Source: Hyphomicrobium sp. (GTDB lineage Bacteria; Pseudomonadota; Alphaproteobacteria; Rhizobiales; Hyphomicrobiaceae). Taken from it: 40,423 nucleotides of DNA. The DNA lies in contig JASBSU010000010.1 in the NCBI GenBank assembly GCA_030148725.1, forward strand, positions 1 to 40,423. The letters are read 5' to 3'. The notes under the pieces were generated by a model that did no database searches, was not told where the DNA came from, and saw only the letters and a program-made list of their open reading frames with translations. The stretch's first letter is position 1, and every line of letters begins with the position of its first letter. A program made the translations under genes and the position numbers. Shown here one piece after another: positions 22,572 to 30,604 of the stretch.

Positions 22572-24122
22572 TCATTCTTCCATTGCCACGACGTCGCCAA
22601 AGGGCGGCTCCGCGTGCTCATACTGCGGCGGTACGATGTGGATCACATGCACGCCGCGCGGTTCGTCCGGCCAAGCGCCTTGCAGGTCTGAGAAGTGCAG
22701 GACGTGCGTCGGACGAGTCGCAAGCTCCTCAATCCAGCGATCAAAGACGTCGACGAACGACGTGCCTCCGCGCGGCGCCGGAATTGTGCTTTCATCAGCG
22801 AATTCGCTGATAGGTCCAGCCTTCACAACGTGCGTATTGAAATACGCCACGTGAATATCGGCCTCGCGTGCAAACTTGCGCGCCCATGCGTGCGCGCACG
22901 CTGTGAATTTCTGCACTTGCTCGCGAGATATTGAGCCGCTGATGTCGATTGCGATTGCAACGTGGTATTCCTTCACGTTGCGCGGTCCAGGTATCAGGCG
23001 CCCATATTCGCGCGACATAGCGTGGGGCGTGCGCAATGACCGGTGACGCTTTGGCCAGCCGCGCATAATGCCCTGCACTTTGCTGCCGAGCACGCGCATG
23101 AAGCGAAGCGACGGCGCATTGACGAATAGTCCAAGCTTTTCGAGCGCGCCGTAAGCGGCGCTTTGCTCGATCGACCAGCCCTTGCCACCTGAGCCCGGCA
23201 GCGCGAAGTCATTAGCCGCCGGCTTGTTGCCGCCCTTGGTTGCTGCCGGCTTGCTGAATAGTCCCGACTCGTCGTCGCCTTCGTCGTCAAAGAACGACTC
23301 CGCGCCGCCGTCCGACTCGTCGTCATCAAGCTCCGGCTCGGGTTGCTCTTGTTCGCCAGTTTCCTGCGCCGCCTGTTGCGCGTCGAAGTCGCGAGCACGC
23401 TGGACGGCCTCCGCTTCGTCCAGGGCTTTGCGCGCCATCTCGCGAATTTTGCGTGCGACGTCTTCGTCGACCTTGTCGCGCTCTTGCCCCGCCGCGTTGT
23501 CGGGTTGCTTGGTTTTGTCCTTTAGCGTGTTGTATTTGTCGGCAGTCGTCGCCTGCTTTCGCGCGGACGGGTCGCGATTCAGTTGGTCATAAACAAAAAC
23601 GGCCGTTACGTTCTGCGCCCGCGTGGCGATGGCACTCGGCGGCGCCTTGTCCGGCGGTGCGACGGCATATCGCTTTTTGCCGGTTTGGCGCCCTATCCGT
23701 GAATAGAATTCAGACGGGTCCAGTGGGTCGTTAAAGAGCATGCCGGGAAAGCGCCAACCGGCAGCCAGCAAGTCGCGATTAATCACGGCATCAAGCGCGA
23801 CGTTTGCGATTTGATGATTCCGGCCGCGTGTGAATTCGTGATCCATGCGCAGCACGTGCATTGCTTCATGGGCAATAATGCACGCGAGCAATGCCGGCGA
23901 CCAAAGGTCAGCGTCAGCGTTGATTGTGTTGGGGTTGTAATAAAACACGTCAACGCAATTGGTCGCCATAACCCAAATGCGCGTGTCGCGCTTCCAAGTC
24001 ATGTTGCGAGAAAAGGCGCCCAGGAAAGGATCGAGCAACGGCATTAGCGCGATTGCGCGGCGCAGATTGCGCGGCATCGGGTCCGCGTCGTCGACGTCTT
24101 CGATGTCGTCAAATAGGCTCAT
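22572..24122 (-). CDS. metallopeptidase-like VWA protein (MoxR partner)
   Basis: 516 residues, ATG with GGGGGA Shine-Dalgarno. N-terminal domain has CIIAHEAMHVLRMDHEFTRG, a zinc-peptidase HExxH (His85, Glu86, His89). The middle is a charged linker (about 200-300, runs of Asp/Glu). The C-terminal VWA-like domain has a MIDAS motif in HVAIAIDISGSISREQVQKF (about 390-405). This two-domain layout is typical of proteins encoded beside MoxR AAA+ ATPases, thought to act together in remodelling or metal insertion on client proteins. Gene order here (basic protein, MoxR, VWA) supports one complex. The client in the phage is unknown. Confidence 0.85.
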   Translation of the reverse strand: MSLFDDIEDVDDADPMPRNLRRAIALMPLLDPFLGAFSRNMTWKRDTRIWVMATNCVDVFYYNPNTINADADLWSPALLACIIAHEAMHVLRMDHEFTRGRNHQIANVALDAVINRDLLAAGWRFPGMLFNDPLDPSEFYSRIGRQTGKKRYAVAPPDKAPPSAIATRAQNVTAVFVYDQLNRDPSARKQATTADKYNTLKDKTKQPDNAAGQERDKVDEDVARKIREMARKALDEAEAVQRARDFDAQQAAQETGEQEQPEPELDDDESDGGAESFFDDEGDDESGLFSKPAATKGGNKPAANDFALPGSGGKGWSIEQSAAYGALEKLGLFVNAPSLRFMRVLGSKVQGIMRGWPKRHRSLRTPHAMSREYGRLIPGPRNVKEYHVAIAIDISGSISREQVQKFTACAHAWARKFAREADIHVAYFNTHVVKAGPISEFADESTIPAPRGGTSFVDVFDRWIEELATRPTHVLHFSDLQGAWPDEPRGVHVIHIVPPQYEHAEPPFGDVVAMEE

Positions 24123-24142
24123 TGGAATCCCCCGTCGCGAGT

Positions 24143-24181
24143 GTAAGGCGAACGACGCAACAGTAGTACGATTCGCCTTAC
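24143..24181. repeat. 10-bp inverted repeat between MoxR and VWA genes
   Basis: GTAAGGCGAA/TTCGCCTTAC, 19-nt loop. In reverse the loop contains CTGTTGCGTCGTTCG, like the phage operator. No T tract. Could be an operator or mRNA processing hairpin setting the MoxR:VWA ratio. Confidence 0.6.
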
Positions 24182-24194
24182 AGTCGGCTGACTA

Positions 24195-25367
24195 TCAGCG
24201 CCGCGCCTCGCCTGCCATTTCCGAAAGGCTGGACCCTGGGGCGCCGCATTCATCAAGGATGCGAGTCGCCTTGATCGTATCGCAAAGCAGCGCGCGCACT
24301 TCGCGCGTGATCTGCGTCGACCAAACGCGCACCATTTCCTTGTTGCCGGCGGCGCAATGTTCCAGATAGTCGGCGACGGCCTTAACGGCCTTGTCGCGCG
24401 CCTTGCCCGGCAGCATCCCGCCAACGTGGCGATAAATGGCGCCCATCTGGGCAATAAAGCCCTCCGTTGTGCCGGGCGCCTTGTTGGCGGTCGGGTTGGA
24501 GAGAACTTCGCTAGCCGGCTTCACTGTGCCGAGCAGAATTGCATGGCTGCAGATTTGCCCCCAGACAACCGGCCCGATGCTGGACGCCATACGCAGCGCC
24601 GCCGCGTAATTGTTTTGCAGGTCCGTAAGGTCCGTCACGTATGGCGCGGCAAGGCGCAAGCCCTGCTCAAGCCCGCGCGGCGTGAAAAACGTCGCTTCGT
24701 CGCCAACCATGCGATTGCTGGAAAAGTGCGCCTTTGCGTTGCTGCCGGTAAGCCAAGACGTGACAGCCGTAAGCAGGGGCGACGCCGGCAGAATGCGCGT
24801 CAGATAGGCCGCGACTTCTTCCGGCGTCGTTTCGAGAATGACCGACGCCATACGCGAGCGAACGGGCGGGTCCAGCACCATGGCTGACGAAGTGTCAGTC
24901 GTGCGGTTGCCGGCGGCAACAATGCGCGTATCGGCCGGCAACGCAAAGCCGGCAGCGCGCTTGTCGAGTAGCACTTCGAGCGCGGCGCTAAGCGTATCTG
25001 CGGCGGCAAGCGTCAGCTCGTCGCAAAGCAGAATGACCGGCTTACCAGTCTCGGCGCGTAGGACTTCCACGCGGTCGACAATCGCGGGCTTGAGTGAAAC
25101 AGTGCTGCGCTTGTCGTCGCTCACATACTGAATGCCCGAAACGAATTCGGGCTGTATCTGGGCGAGTCGCACGTCCAGCACGGCATAGCCGTGCCGCTCG
25201 GCAATCTGAGCGATCAGCGACGACTTGCCGACGCCTGGGGCGCCGTAAAGCATCGGCACCGCGATTTGATAGCCGTCATGGCGCGGTTTGAAGCAATCCA
25301 GCATGAACGACTCAACATCGTTGCCGGTGACGACATAGAGCGACTGGTAAGCGTCTTTCTTGGCCAT
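24195..25367 (-). CDS. MoxR-type AAA+ ATPase
   Basis: 390 residues from ATG 25367 (AGGGGA upstream); a longer frame upstream is shadow of the basic protein gene. Walker A GAPGVGKSS (about 43-51), Walker B ILLCDELTLA (about 110-119), sensor 1 RIVAAGNRTTD, arginine-finger zone DPPVRSRMASVI. C-terminal lid helices follow. AAA+ chaperone that would work with the VWA protein encoded next. Confidence 0.88.
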   Translation of the reverse strand: MAKKDAYQSLYVVTGNDVESFMLDCFKPRHDGYQIAVPMLYGAPGVGKSSLIAQIAERHGYAVLDVRLAQIQPEFVSGIQYVSDDKRSTVSLKPAIVDRVEVLRAETGKPVILLCDELTLAAADTLSAALEVLLDKRAAGFALPADTRIVAAGNRTTDTSSAMVLDPPVRSRMASVILETTPEEVAAYLTRILPASPLLTAVTSWLTGSNAKAHFSSNRMVGDEATFFTPRGLEQGLRLAAPYVTDLTDLQNNYAAALRMASSIGPVVWGQICSHAILLGTVKPASEVLSNPTANKAPGTTEGFIAQMGAIYRHVGGMLPGKARDKAVKAVADYLEHCAAGNKEMVRVWSTQITREVRALLCDTIKATRILDECGAPGSSLSEMAGEARR

Positions 25368-25408
25368 TGGCCTATCCCCTGTTTGAGCGTGAAAGGTTGC
25401 GCGCGATA

Positions 25409-25428
25409 GCGCGGGCTTAAGCCCGCGC
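25409..25428. repeat. 20-bp perfect palindrome at a gene end
   Basis: GCGCGGGCTTAAGCCCGCGC overlapping the stop codon of the basic-protein gene. As RNA it gives a long GC stem without T tract. Confidence 0.7.
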
Positions 25429-26109
25429 CTCGCCTGCGTTCTGCGTTGCTTTGGCCTTGGCCGGCTTGGTTGCCTTCGGCGCTTTCTGCGCCTTGGCCGC
25501 TGCATCGGCTGCAACTGCCGTCGCCTCTTCACGCGAGATCGCGGCGCCCGCAACCTGCATGAGCTTGTCGAGCTTGCCGCCTACCGACTTCAATGCGTGG
25601 CGCGCATCCTTGGCGGCATCCTTGTGCGTCTTGTCTTTGGCGGCAGCTTCGAGCCCCGCGAACGCGGCCACGCAAAGCTTGATCAGGTCCGCGTTGATGC
25701 CGGCCTTTTCCAGCATCTCGCGAGCGATTGCCGCCTTGTCGACGGGCGCCGCCTTGGTTGGCGCTTCCTCGCCTTCGGCGTCGGAGGCGTCGGCATCGCT
25801 GGACGTCTTGCCCTTGCCGCCGTTCTTACCCATGCCCTTCCGGCCGCGTTCTTCGAGCGCAAGCCCTTCCTCGATCAGGTCATCCCATGCGCGGGCAAAA
25901 AGCACGTTGCCGGCGTTCTTGGACTTGCCGGCGGCTGCACATGCGTCGCGGAAAGCGGCGCGCATGTCGCTAATGATAACGTCGCCGAACGAGCGGGCGC
26001 CCGTGGCGTATGCGTCGCGTATCGCGTCGCGAAGCATCTGCGTCGCCGAGCCGGCCTGAGCGCCGGCAGTGCGCGCCTTGGTAATAAGCTCCTCGTGAAT
26101 CTTGGTCAT
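25417..26109 (-). CDS. Ala/Lys-rich phage protein upstream of MoxR
   Basis: 230 residues from ATG 26109 (GGGGTAG upstream). Helical N-terminal domain (ELITKARTAGAQAGSATQML, ARSFGDVIISDMRAAFRDAC), a Gly/Lys/Asp linker, a helical middle, and a basic tail (KAQKAPKATKPAKAKATQ). First gene after the 26.1-kb promoter and likely part of the MoxR-VWA module; DNA binding is possible from the tail. Confidence 0.7.
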   Translation of the reverse strand: MTKIHEELITKARTAGAQAGSATQMLRDAIRDAYATGARSFGDVIISDMRAAFRDACAAAGKSKNAGNVLFARAWDDLIEEGLALEERGRKGMGKNGGKGKTSSDADASDAEGEEAPTKAAPVDKAAIAREMLEKAGINADLIKLCVAAFAGLEAAAKDKTHKDAAKDARHALKSVGGKLDKLMQVAGAAISREEATAVAADAAAKAQKAPKATKPAKAKATQNAGEARA

Positions 26110-26140
26110 TGGTCTACCCCGTTTTGAGCCGTGGATCATT

Positions 26141-26180
26141 GGTGCGTCTGTTGTACACCGCGTTCGACGATTCGCACAAC
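26141..26180 (-). promoter_or_regulatory. leftward promoter with 19-bp operator
   Basis: Start block GGTGCGT (26141) is 21 bp from operator GTTCGACGATTCGCACAAC (26162-26180). Minus-strand -35 TTGTGC, 18-bp spacer, -10 TACAAC. Feeds the basic-protein/MoxR/VWA genes. Confidence 0.75.
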
Positions 26181-26182
26181 AA

Positions 26183-26214
26183 TAAAAATGGCCAGCCGTT
26201 TGACGGGCTGGCCA
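26183..26214 (-). terminator. rho-independent terminator
   Basis: Stem TGGCCAGCC/GGCTGGCCA (26189-26197, 26206-26214) followed on the minus strand by TTTTTATT. It ends transcripts from 26.4 kb directly before the next promoter, insulating the MoxR-VWA unit. Confidence 0.85.
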
Positions 26215-26244
26215 AGGTCGACGGGAGAGAAGAGAACGTGGTCG

Positions 26245-26259
26245 GTAAGCCGGGTTTAC
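26245..26259. repeat. GTAAAC palindrome 12
   Basis: GTAAGCCGGGTTTAC just past the stop at 26267, before the terminator. Confidence 0.8.
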
Positions 26260-26266
26260 TGGGCGA

Positions 26267-26425
26267 TCAGACGCGCAGGAATTCGCAGCGCGAGTCGAGG
26301 TTGGAGCGGATATAGTCCAGCACCTGCGCGGCAGTCATTTTGCGACCGGTGCGCTTGCCGGCCCGCATGAGATAGCCGCCAAGAACCTTGCCGGTGAATG
26401 CGTTAACGTGGATGACTACGGTCAT
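26267..26425 (-). CDS. small phage protein
   Basis: 52 residues (MTVVIHVNAFTGKVLGGYLM, RAGKRTGRKMTAAQVLDYIR), start fixed by GGAGG 8 nt upstream. Unknown. Confidence 0.65.
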   Translation of the reverse strand: MTVVIHVNAFTGKVLGGYLMRAGKRTGRKMTAAQVLDYIRSNLDSRCEFLRV

Positions 26426-26474
26426 TTTTGCGCCTCCGTTTGGTATTGGGCCGACTTGCGCCGGCCCGGTTGCC

Positions 26475-26684
26475 TCACCATTCGCCGTAAACGCGGTCGC
26501 CGTCGCGGCCCGCTTCAATCCAGCAATCCATCTCGAATGCCGCGCCGCCGATCTCGAACGATACGACTACGTAGTCGCTACCGAAGGCATGCGCTTTGCG
26601 GGCGCCCGTGATGTCGTGAGCAAGGCGCCCATGGCTCAGAAGCTCGTTAGCGTAGGCCACAGCGTTGTCGATTGTGATCTGCAT
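26475..26684 (-). CDS. small phage protein, near-leaderless
   Basis: 69 residues (MQITIDNAVAYANELLSHGR...DRVYGEW). The ATG follows the start block directly (ACGCACCAATG), so the mRNA leader would be very short and lacks a Shine-Dalgarno. Confidence 0.65.
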   Translation of the reverse strand: MQITIDNAVAYANELLSHGRLAHDITGARKAHAFGSDYVVVSFEIGGAAFEMDCWIEAGRDGDRVYGEW

Positions 26685-26685
26685 T

Positions 26686-26724
26686 GGTGCGTTCTCCGTC
26701 CTACCGTTCGACGTTTCGACCAAC
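26686..26724 (-). promoter_or_regulatory. leftward promoter with operator
   Basis: Start block GGTGCGT at 26686; operator GTTCGACGTTTCGACCAAC at 26706-26724 (20-bp offset). Minus -35 TTGGTC; the -10 is poor. Confidence 0.65.
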
Positions 26725-26997
26725 AATTTGCGCCGAGTCGCCTTCGGCCTCAAGCGCAATCATCAGATAGCGTTCAATGTTCCGAAGCTCAGCCATAAGC
26801 AGGTCATTGGGATGCGGGATAAGCTCAGACGGCCCGCGTTCAATCATCTCCGCGGCGCGCATTGCGGCGCGTGTGTTGACCAGCGCTTGCTTGGCTGGCG
26901 AGTGCGCGTAGCCTCGCATGGCTCTATGATCCGCCTGCGGCACGGGCTTTGCGTCATTGCGGGCTTGCTGCTCATTGGGTGTGGACTTGCGAGTCAT
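26701..26997 (-). CDS. phage protein of unknown function
   Basis: 98 residues, GGAG Shine-Dalgarno. Polar N-terminus (RKSTPNEQQARNDAKPVPQA) and helical end (LMAELRNIERYLMIALEAEG). Leads block 3. Confidence 0.6.
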   Translation of the reverse strand: MTRKSTPNEQQARNDAKPVPQADHRAMRGYAHSPAKQALVNTRAAMRAAEMIERGPSELIPHPNDLLMAELRNIERYLMIALEAEGDSAQIVGRNVER

Positions 26998-27065
26998 TGG
27001 GTTGCGCTCCTATGCGTTTTTGGTCATCGGCGATTCGCCCGGCTTTGTATTGCCGGAAAGGTATC

Positions 27066-27105
27066 GTTGTGCGATAAACCTAACAGTGAGTCGGTAAACG
27101 CACCA
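27066..27105 (+). promoter_or_regulatory. degenerate rightward promoter module
   Basis: Operator-like GTTGTGCGATAAACCTAAC (27066-27084) and start block TAAACGCACCA ending 27105, pointing into the gene-free 27.1-27.5 kb stretch. Confidence 0.45.
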
Positions 27106-27116
27106 TTAACGTTGCG

Positions 27117-27131
27117 GTAAGCAATGTTTAC
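27117..27131. repeat. GTAAAC palindrome 13
   Basis: GTAAGCAATGTTTAC in the divergent intergenic region. Confidence 0.8.
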
Positions 27132-27510
27132 TCGAAAGGCGGCAGATACAAATCGAACCCCAGGCGCGCTAAGCCCTTGGTTGTAGGGCGCATTTTCCAT
27201 AATCGTTATTAGCGGACGTGATTCGCTGACAGCTTGCCCCGCGGCGTGCGGGGCGCCCCGGCCCCCTTGACGGAGGGTCCCGAATCGGCGTGCGCGCCGG
27301 CACCCCCGCCCCGGTCGACCCGAAAGAGGACTCTCGGCGGCGAGGCTCGGACAGTACTGTTACCCGCGCTCTCGCGTACCTGCCAAAAACCGGCGGCATA
27401 CGCTGGGGCGCATAAAGCCCGGTAATGCGCGATTGCGTATGTCACCCCTCCCCCGGCCTCTTTCCGCGCGAGGGACCCGCTGCCCTAGAAAAAGGGGGAC
27501 CCAGAATTTT
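27132..27510. other. gene-free divergent region
   Basis: No credible gene in 380 nt between leftward block 3 and rightward block 4. Contains hairpin GCCCCGC-GGCGT-GCGGGGC (27236-27254) and several C-rich runs. The promoter-like motif at 27066-27105 reads into it, so a small RNA or long leader is possible. Confidence 0.5.
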
Positions 27511-27553
27511 ACTGTTGGACGAATCGCCGAACAGTGTGTACATTAAACGCACC
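27511..27553 (+). promoter_or_regulatory. rightward promoter with extended operator
   Basis: Best copy of the module. -35 TTGGAC (27515-27520), 18-bp spacer, -10 TACATT (27539-27544), AAACGCACC. Operator GTTGGACGAATCGCCGAAC (27514-27532), extended to a 25-bp palindrome by ACT/AGT ends. Leads the HAD gene at 27569. Confidence 0.82.
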
Positions 27554-27568
27554 ATTGACGGAGGCACT

Positions 27569-28405
27569 ATGAGCGGCAAGGGTTGGATCGGCGTCGACCT
27601 CGACGGCACGCTGGCAAAGTACGACGGCTGGAAGGGTCCAGCCCATATCGGTGACCCGATACCGGCGATGGTCGAGCGCGTGCAGCGCTGGCTGGCGGAA
27701 GGCAAGACGGTCAAGGTCATGACCGCTCGCGTGTCGACCGACGATCGGCACGAGCTGGCGGACGTGCATCTGGCCATCCAGGCTTGGACCCGCAAGCACA
27801 TCGGCACCGAGCTTGAGGCGACCTGCGTCAAAGACTACGCGATGGTCGAGCTTTGGGACGATCGCGCAGTCGGCGTCGAGCCCAACACCGGCCGCCGCAT
27901 GGACGAGACGGCGCCCGTCGACGGTTACGCGCTTCTTGTGGCCGTCATCAATCGCCTCGCTGCCTCGCGTGCTGACGGCAAGCACCCGCTGCCCGGCTCG
28001 GTTGAGGAAGCGCTGCTGAACGTCAAGTCGTTCGTCAGCTTCCCGGCCAAGAACGATCCACTGATGAACGCCCATGTCCGCGTTACCGACGAGTGCCGCT
28101 ACGAGGACATGCGTGGGCTGGCCGGCACTGTTGTCGACTGCTATCTCACGTGGGGCGACGTCAAGTACGTTCACGTCAAGTTGGACGATCAGACCGGCGG
28201 CAAGCGCATCATCAACGTCCCCGCCGAGCATGTCGCTGCCGATGGTTCCAAGAACCATGAGCAGCCGAAGCCCGTCCGCGGCTTCGCGGGGTCGGAAGTC
28301 ACGGACCTGCACAACCACAACCCGCTGGCGCCGACGCCCAAGATCATCCTGCCGGCGAAATCCCTCGACGTGCGCGTCGGCGGCCTCGGCAAGGTGATCG
28401 ACTGA
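27569..28405 (+). CDS. HAD-family phosphatase with extra C-terminal domain
   Basis: 278 residues from ATG 27569 (GGAGG 5 nt before). HAD motif I GVDLDGTLAKYDGW (residues 8-20) with nucleophile Asp, motif II KTVKVMTARVS, and an acidic motif DYAMVELWDDRAVGVEPNTG. Likely a hydrolase of a phosphorylated small molecule or nucleotide. The C-terminal part (about 170-230, HVRVTDECRYEDMRGLAGTV...YVHVKLDDQTGGKRI) is also present in the protein two genes downstream and looks like a small beta barrel. Confidence 0.8.
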   Translation: MSGKGWIGVDLDGTLAKYDGWKGPAHIGDPIPAMVERVQRWLAEGKTVKVMTARVSTDDRHELADVHLAIQAWTRKHIGTELEATCVKDYAMVELWDDRAVGVEPNTGRRMDETAPVDGYALLVAVINRLAASRADGKHPLPGSVEEALLNVKSFVSFPAKNDPLMNAHVRVTDECRYEDMRGLAGTVVDCYLTWGDVKYVHVKLDDQTGGKRIINVPAEHVAADGSKNHEQPKPVRGFAGSEVTDLHNHNPLAPTPKIILPAKSLDVRVGGLGKVID

Positions 28406-28632
28406 TGCTCCGCACCCTTCGCATCTGCTGGCACGCGGCCAGCTGCTTCGCAAGCATGGTGACCCATAGCCTGCGAACGCTCAACGTGAGCGGCATCAGC
28501 CTCAGCATCGCCTGGGGATACGGCCAGACGGTTGTGGACCTCATGGATGGCCTGACCGACTTCGGCGACGACTACGAGATTGCCGCCGCGCGCGCCGCCC
28601 TCACCACCAAACCCGCCGGAGAACAGCAGTGA
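28405..28632 (+). CDS. small phage protein
   Basis: 75 residues (MLRTLRICWHAASCFASMVT ... YEIAAARAALTTKPAGEQQ), start overlapping the HAD stop as TGATG. Possibly one membrane-associated helix. Confidence 0.6.
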   Translation: MLRTLRICWHAASCFASMVTHSLRTLNVSGISLSIAWGYGQTVVDLMDGLTDFGDDYEIAAARAALTTKPAGEQQ

Positions 28633-29324
28633 TCCTCGCCGTCGCCCGTGCTGTGCCCAGCTACTTGGCCGATTGGGCCACGTGGTGGCGCTTCCGCCCG
28701 CGCTGGATGGCGCGTCATGTGCCTGGCGCCCACCAGATTGCATGGAGGGGCGTCATGGTCGCCAGCCCCCTCACCATGCAGGGCGTCGTCGTCGAGTGGG
28801 ACGACAAGTATGGGTACGCCGTGAAGGCGCCCGGCGTTAGTGAGCGCCTGGATGAGATCATTTCCGAAGCCGAGCATCAAGCTGCTCATGCGGAGCTGGT
28901 GCAGCCACCGCAGGGGCGCGCGCTGCCGGTTGATGCGCCCGACAACTACCAGCCGCTCGGCGAGGAGGTCCGCTACTCGCGGTACTCCGTGCAGAACTAT
29001 GCGCCGGCCAAGACCGGGGCCATCGACGGTGACAACCCCGAGCTGCGCTACCGCGGCTTCGACACGATGGAAATCAAGCGCGATCCAGCCATTGAGCCGG
29101 CCGAGTACAAGCTGGTGCCTCGCCGCGTCCGCATTACGGACGGCTGCGACCTTCCTCAGTTCCGCGGCCTCACTGGTGACGTCGTCATTGTGACGGCCAC
29201 CTGGGATGGCGTCGAGTACACGACCGTGAAGCTCGATCACCCCGTTGGCGATGCTGACACGGTGATGGTGTTCTCTGACGTCGTCGTCGACCTCGATGGT
29301 GACGCCAGCGAGGAGCACTTCTGA
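28629..29324 (+). CDS. phage protein sharing a domain with the HAD protein
   Basis: 231 residues, GTG start (GTGA overlap). Residues about 165-220 (RVRITDGCDLPQFRGLTGDV, then WDGVEYTTVKLDHPVGDADT) align with the C-terminal part of the HAD neighbour: RxTDxC, RGLxGxVV, W..V.Y..VKLD. N-terminal part basic/aromatic, unknown. Confidence 0.65.
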   Translation: MILAVARAVPSYLADWATWWRFRPRWMARHVPGAHQIAWRGVMVASPLTMQGVVVEWDDKYGYAVKAPGVSERLDEIISEAEHQAAHAELVQPPQGRALPVDAPDNYQPLGEEVRYSRYSVQNYAPAKTGAIDGDNPELRYRGFDTMEIKRDPAIEPAEYKLVPRRVRITDGCDLPQFRGLTGDVVIVTATWDGVEYTTVKLDHPVGDADTVMVFSDVVVDLDGDASEEHF

Positions 29325-29512
29325 TGTGGTCCCGTTCGCGCGAGCGAGAAATTGAGGAGGCATTGACGTGGCCTGCGCGCTCGTACGCCTCGTTTCCTTA
29401 TCGCGACAGGTTGCGCGCCGAGCTGGCCGCCATGCAGCGCGAGATAGACACACAGGCTCACAGCTTCGCCCGTGACTGCTACTCCGGCCTGGAGGGCGAG
29501 CTTTATGCGTAA
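29324..29512 (+). CDS. small phage protein
   Basis: 62 residues (MWSRSREREIEEALTWPARS...), TGATG overlap with previous gene. Unknown. Confidence 0.6.
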   Translation: MWSRSREREIEEALTWPARSYASFPYRDRLRAELAAMQREIDTQAHSFARDCYSGLEGELYA

Positions 29513-29693
29513 CTTCACCGACGTTCACGTACGCGCCTACCCGGTCGACGGCGGCTGGTGCTTCCGCTTCGACGACGGCACGCAGGTCGAGGTTTCGTAT
29601 GCCGAGCGTGATCGCGCCGGGAGCGATGCGGAGCTGCTGGCGCTTATCGAGAGCCGCTGGCGTGCCGCACGCGGGGAGCTGCCCCATGCGTGA
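29505..29693 (+). CDS. small phage protein
   Basis: 62 residues (MRNFTDVHVRAYPVDGGWCF, RFDDGTQVEVSYAERDRAGS), GGAGGG Shine-Dalgarno. Beta-rich start, unknown. Confidence 0.6.
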   Translation: MRNFTDVHVRAYPVDGGWCFRFDDGTQVEVSYAERDRAGSDAELLALIESRWRAARGELPHA

Positions 29694-30564
29694 CGCCATC
29701 GACGCCTGGGCGCAGCACCAGCTGACGCATGACCTGCTCGCGGTAAACAGTGTTACCGCCTACCAGACGCAGCTGACGCTCGTTGTCGACCTGCTGCCAC
29801 CGCCGGAGCACGCCAGCGCGTCGGACATCCGCGCCATCATCAAGCACGCGCGCGCTCGCGGCCTAGGCGACAAGTCGGTCGGTGTGCTTCTGGCCGCACT
29901 CAAGAGCTTCTATCGCTGGTGCGCTGACAACAGCGCCGCCATCGAAGCGCTGCGCACCGTGCGCGGCCCGCGGGTTAAGGTGAATTCTCGTCTGCCGCGC
30001 GCACTGACGATCGACCAGTGCTGGCAGCTGCTCGATGCAGCATCAGCACGCAACACCTGGCTCGGCGCGCGCGACGCCGCGCTTTACACGCTTCTGTGGG
30101 CCACTGGCCTGCGCGTGTCTGAGGCGCTGCGCCTCACCATTGGCGATGCGGGCACCCAGCGCGACGTAATCCGCGTTTGGGGCAAGGGCGACAAGGAACG
30201 CGCCGTGCCGGTCCTGGCTGCGGCGTGGGAGGCGATCGACGCCTACCTGATCGCACTTCCGACTGCGGATCTGGCTGACGAGCACCCCCTTTTCGTGTCC
30301 GAAAATCTGGTGCCTCTTTCGGACAGGGACGTACGCAGAACATTTGAGCTCTATGCGAAGCGCCTTGGTTTCCCGCCGGACGCCAGCCCGCACTCGCTGC
30401 GCCACAGCTTCGCGACCCAGATGCTCAACGGCGGTGCCAACCTGATCGACCTGAAAGAGCTTCTTGGCCACGAGTCCGTGAGCACGACGGCGATTTACGC
30501 CCATGTCGCCACAGACCGCTTGGTTGAGATCTACGACAACGCCCACCCACGCGCGGCGGCCTAA
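29686..30564 (+). CDS. XerC/D-like tyrosine recombinase
   Basis: 292 residues from ATG 29686 (GGGGAG upstream). N-terminal SAM-like core-binding domain (about 1-95), then a complete catalytic set: Arg in WATGLRVSEALRLTI (about 142), Lys in WGKGDKERAVPV, HSLRH (about 236), GH in LLGHESVSTTAIYAHVA with Tyr (about 271). Length and sequence are close to host Xer enzymes. It lies far from the attachment site and beside packaging genes, so it may resolve genome dimers or act at dif rather than integrate the phage. Confidence 0.9.
   Translation: MRDAIDAWAQHQLTHDLLAVNSVTAYQTQLTLVVDLLPPPEHASASDIRAIIKHARARGLGDKSVGVLLAALKSFYRWCADNSAAIEALRTVRGPRVKVNSRLPRALTIDQCWQLLDAASARNTWLGARDAALYTLLWATGLRVSEALRLTIGDAGTQRDVIRVWGKGDKERAVPVLAAAWEAIDAYLIALPTADLADEHPLFVSENLVPLSDRDVRRTFELYAKRLGFPPDASPHSLRHSFATQMLNGGANLIDLKELLGHESVSTTAIYAHVATDRLVEIYDNAHPRAAA
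29743..29756. repeat. GTAAAC palindrome 14
   Basis: GTAAACAGTGTTAC inside the XerC-like gene (codons 20-24). Confidence 0.55.
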
Positions 30565-30604
30565 TCGCTCGCGCCAACAGTGTAGAATGCAGGGGATCAC
30601 GAGC

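Noticed and set aside
27169-27399. Minus-strand frame of 76 codons in the divergent gap
   Set aside because: Arg/Pro/Ser-rich, no ribosome site, covers a strong hairpin.
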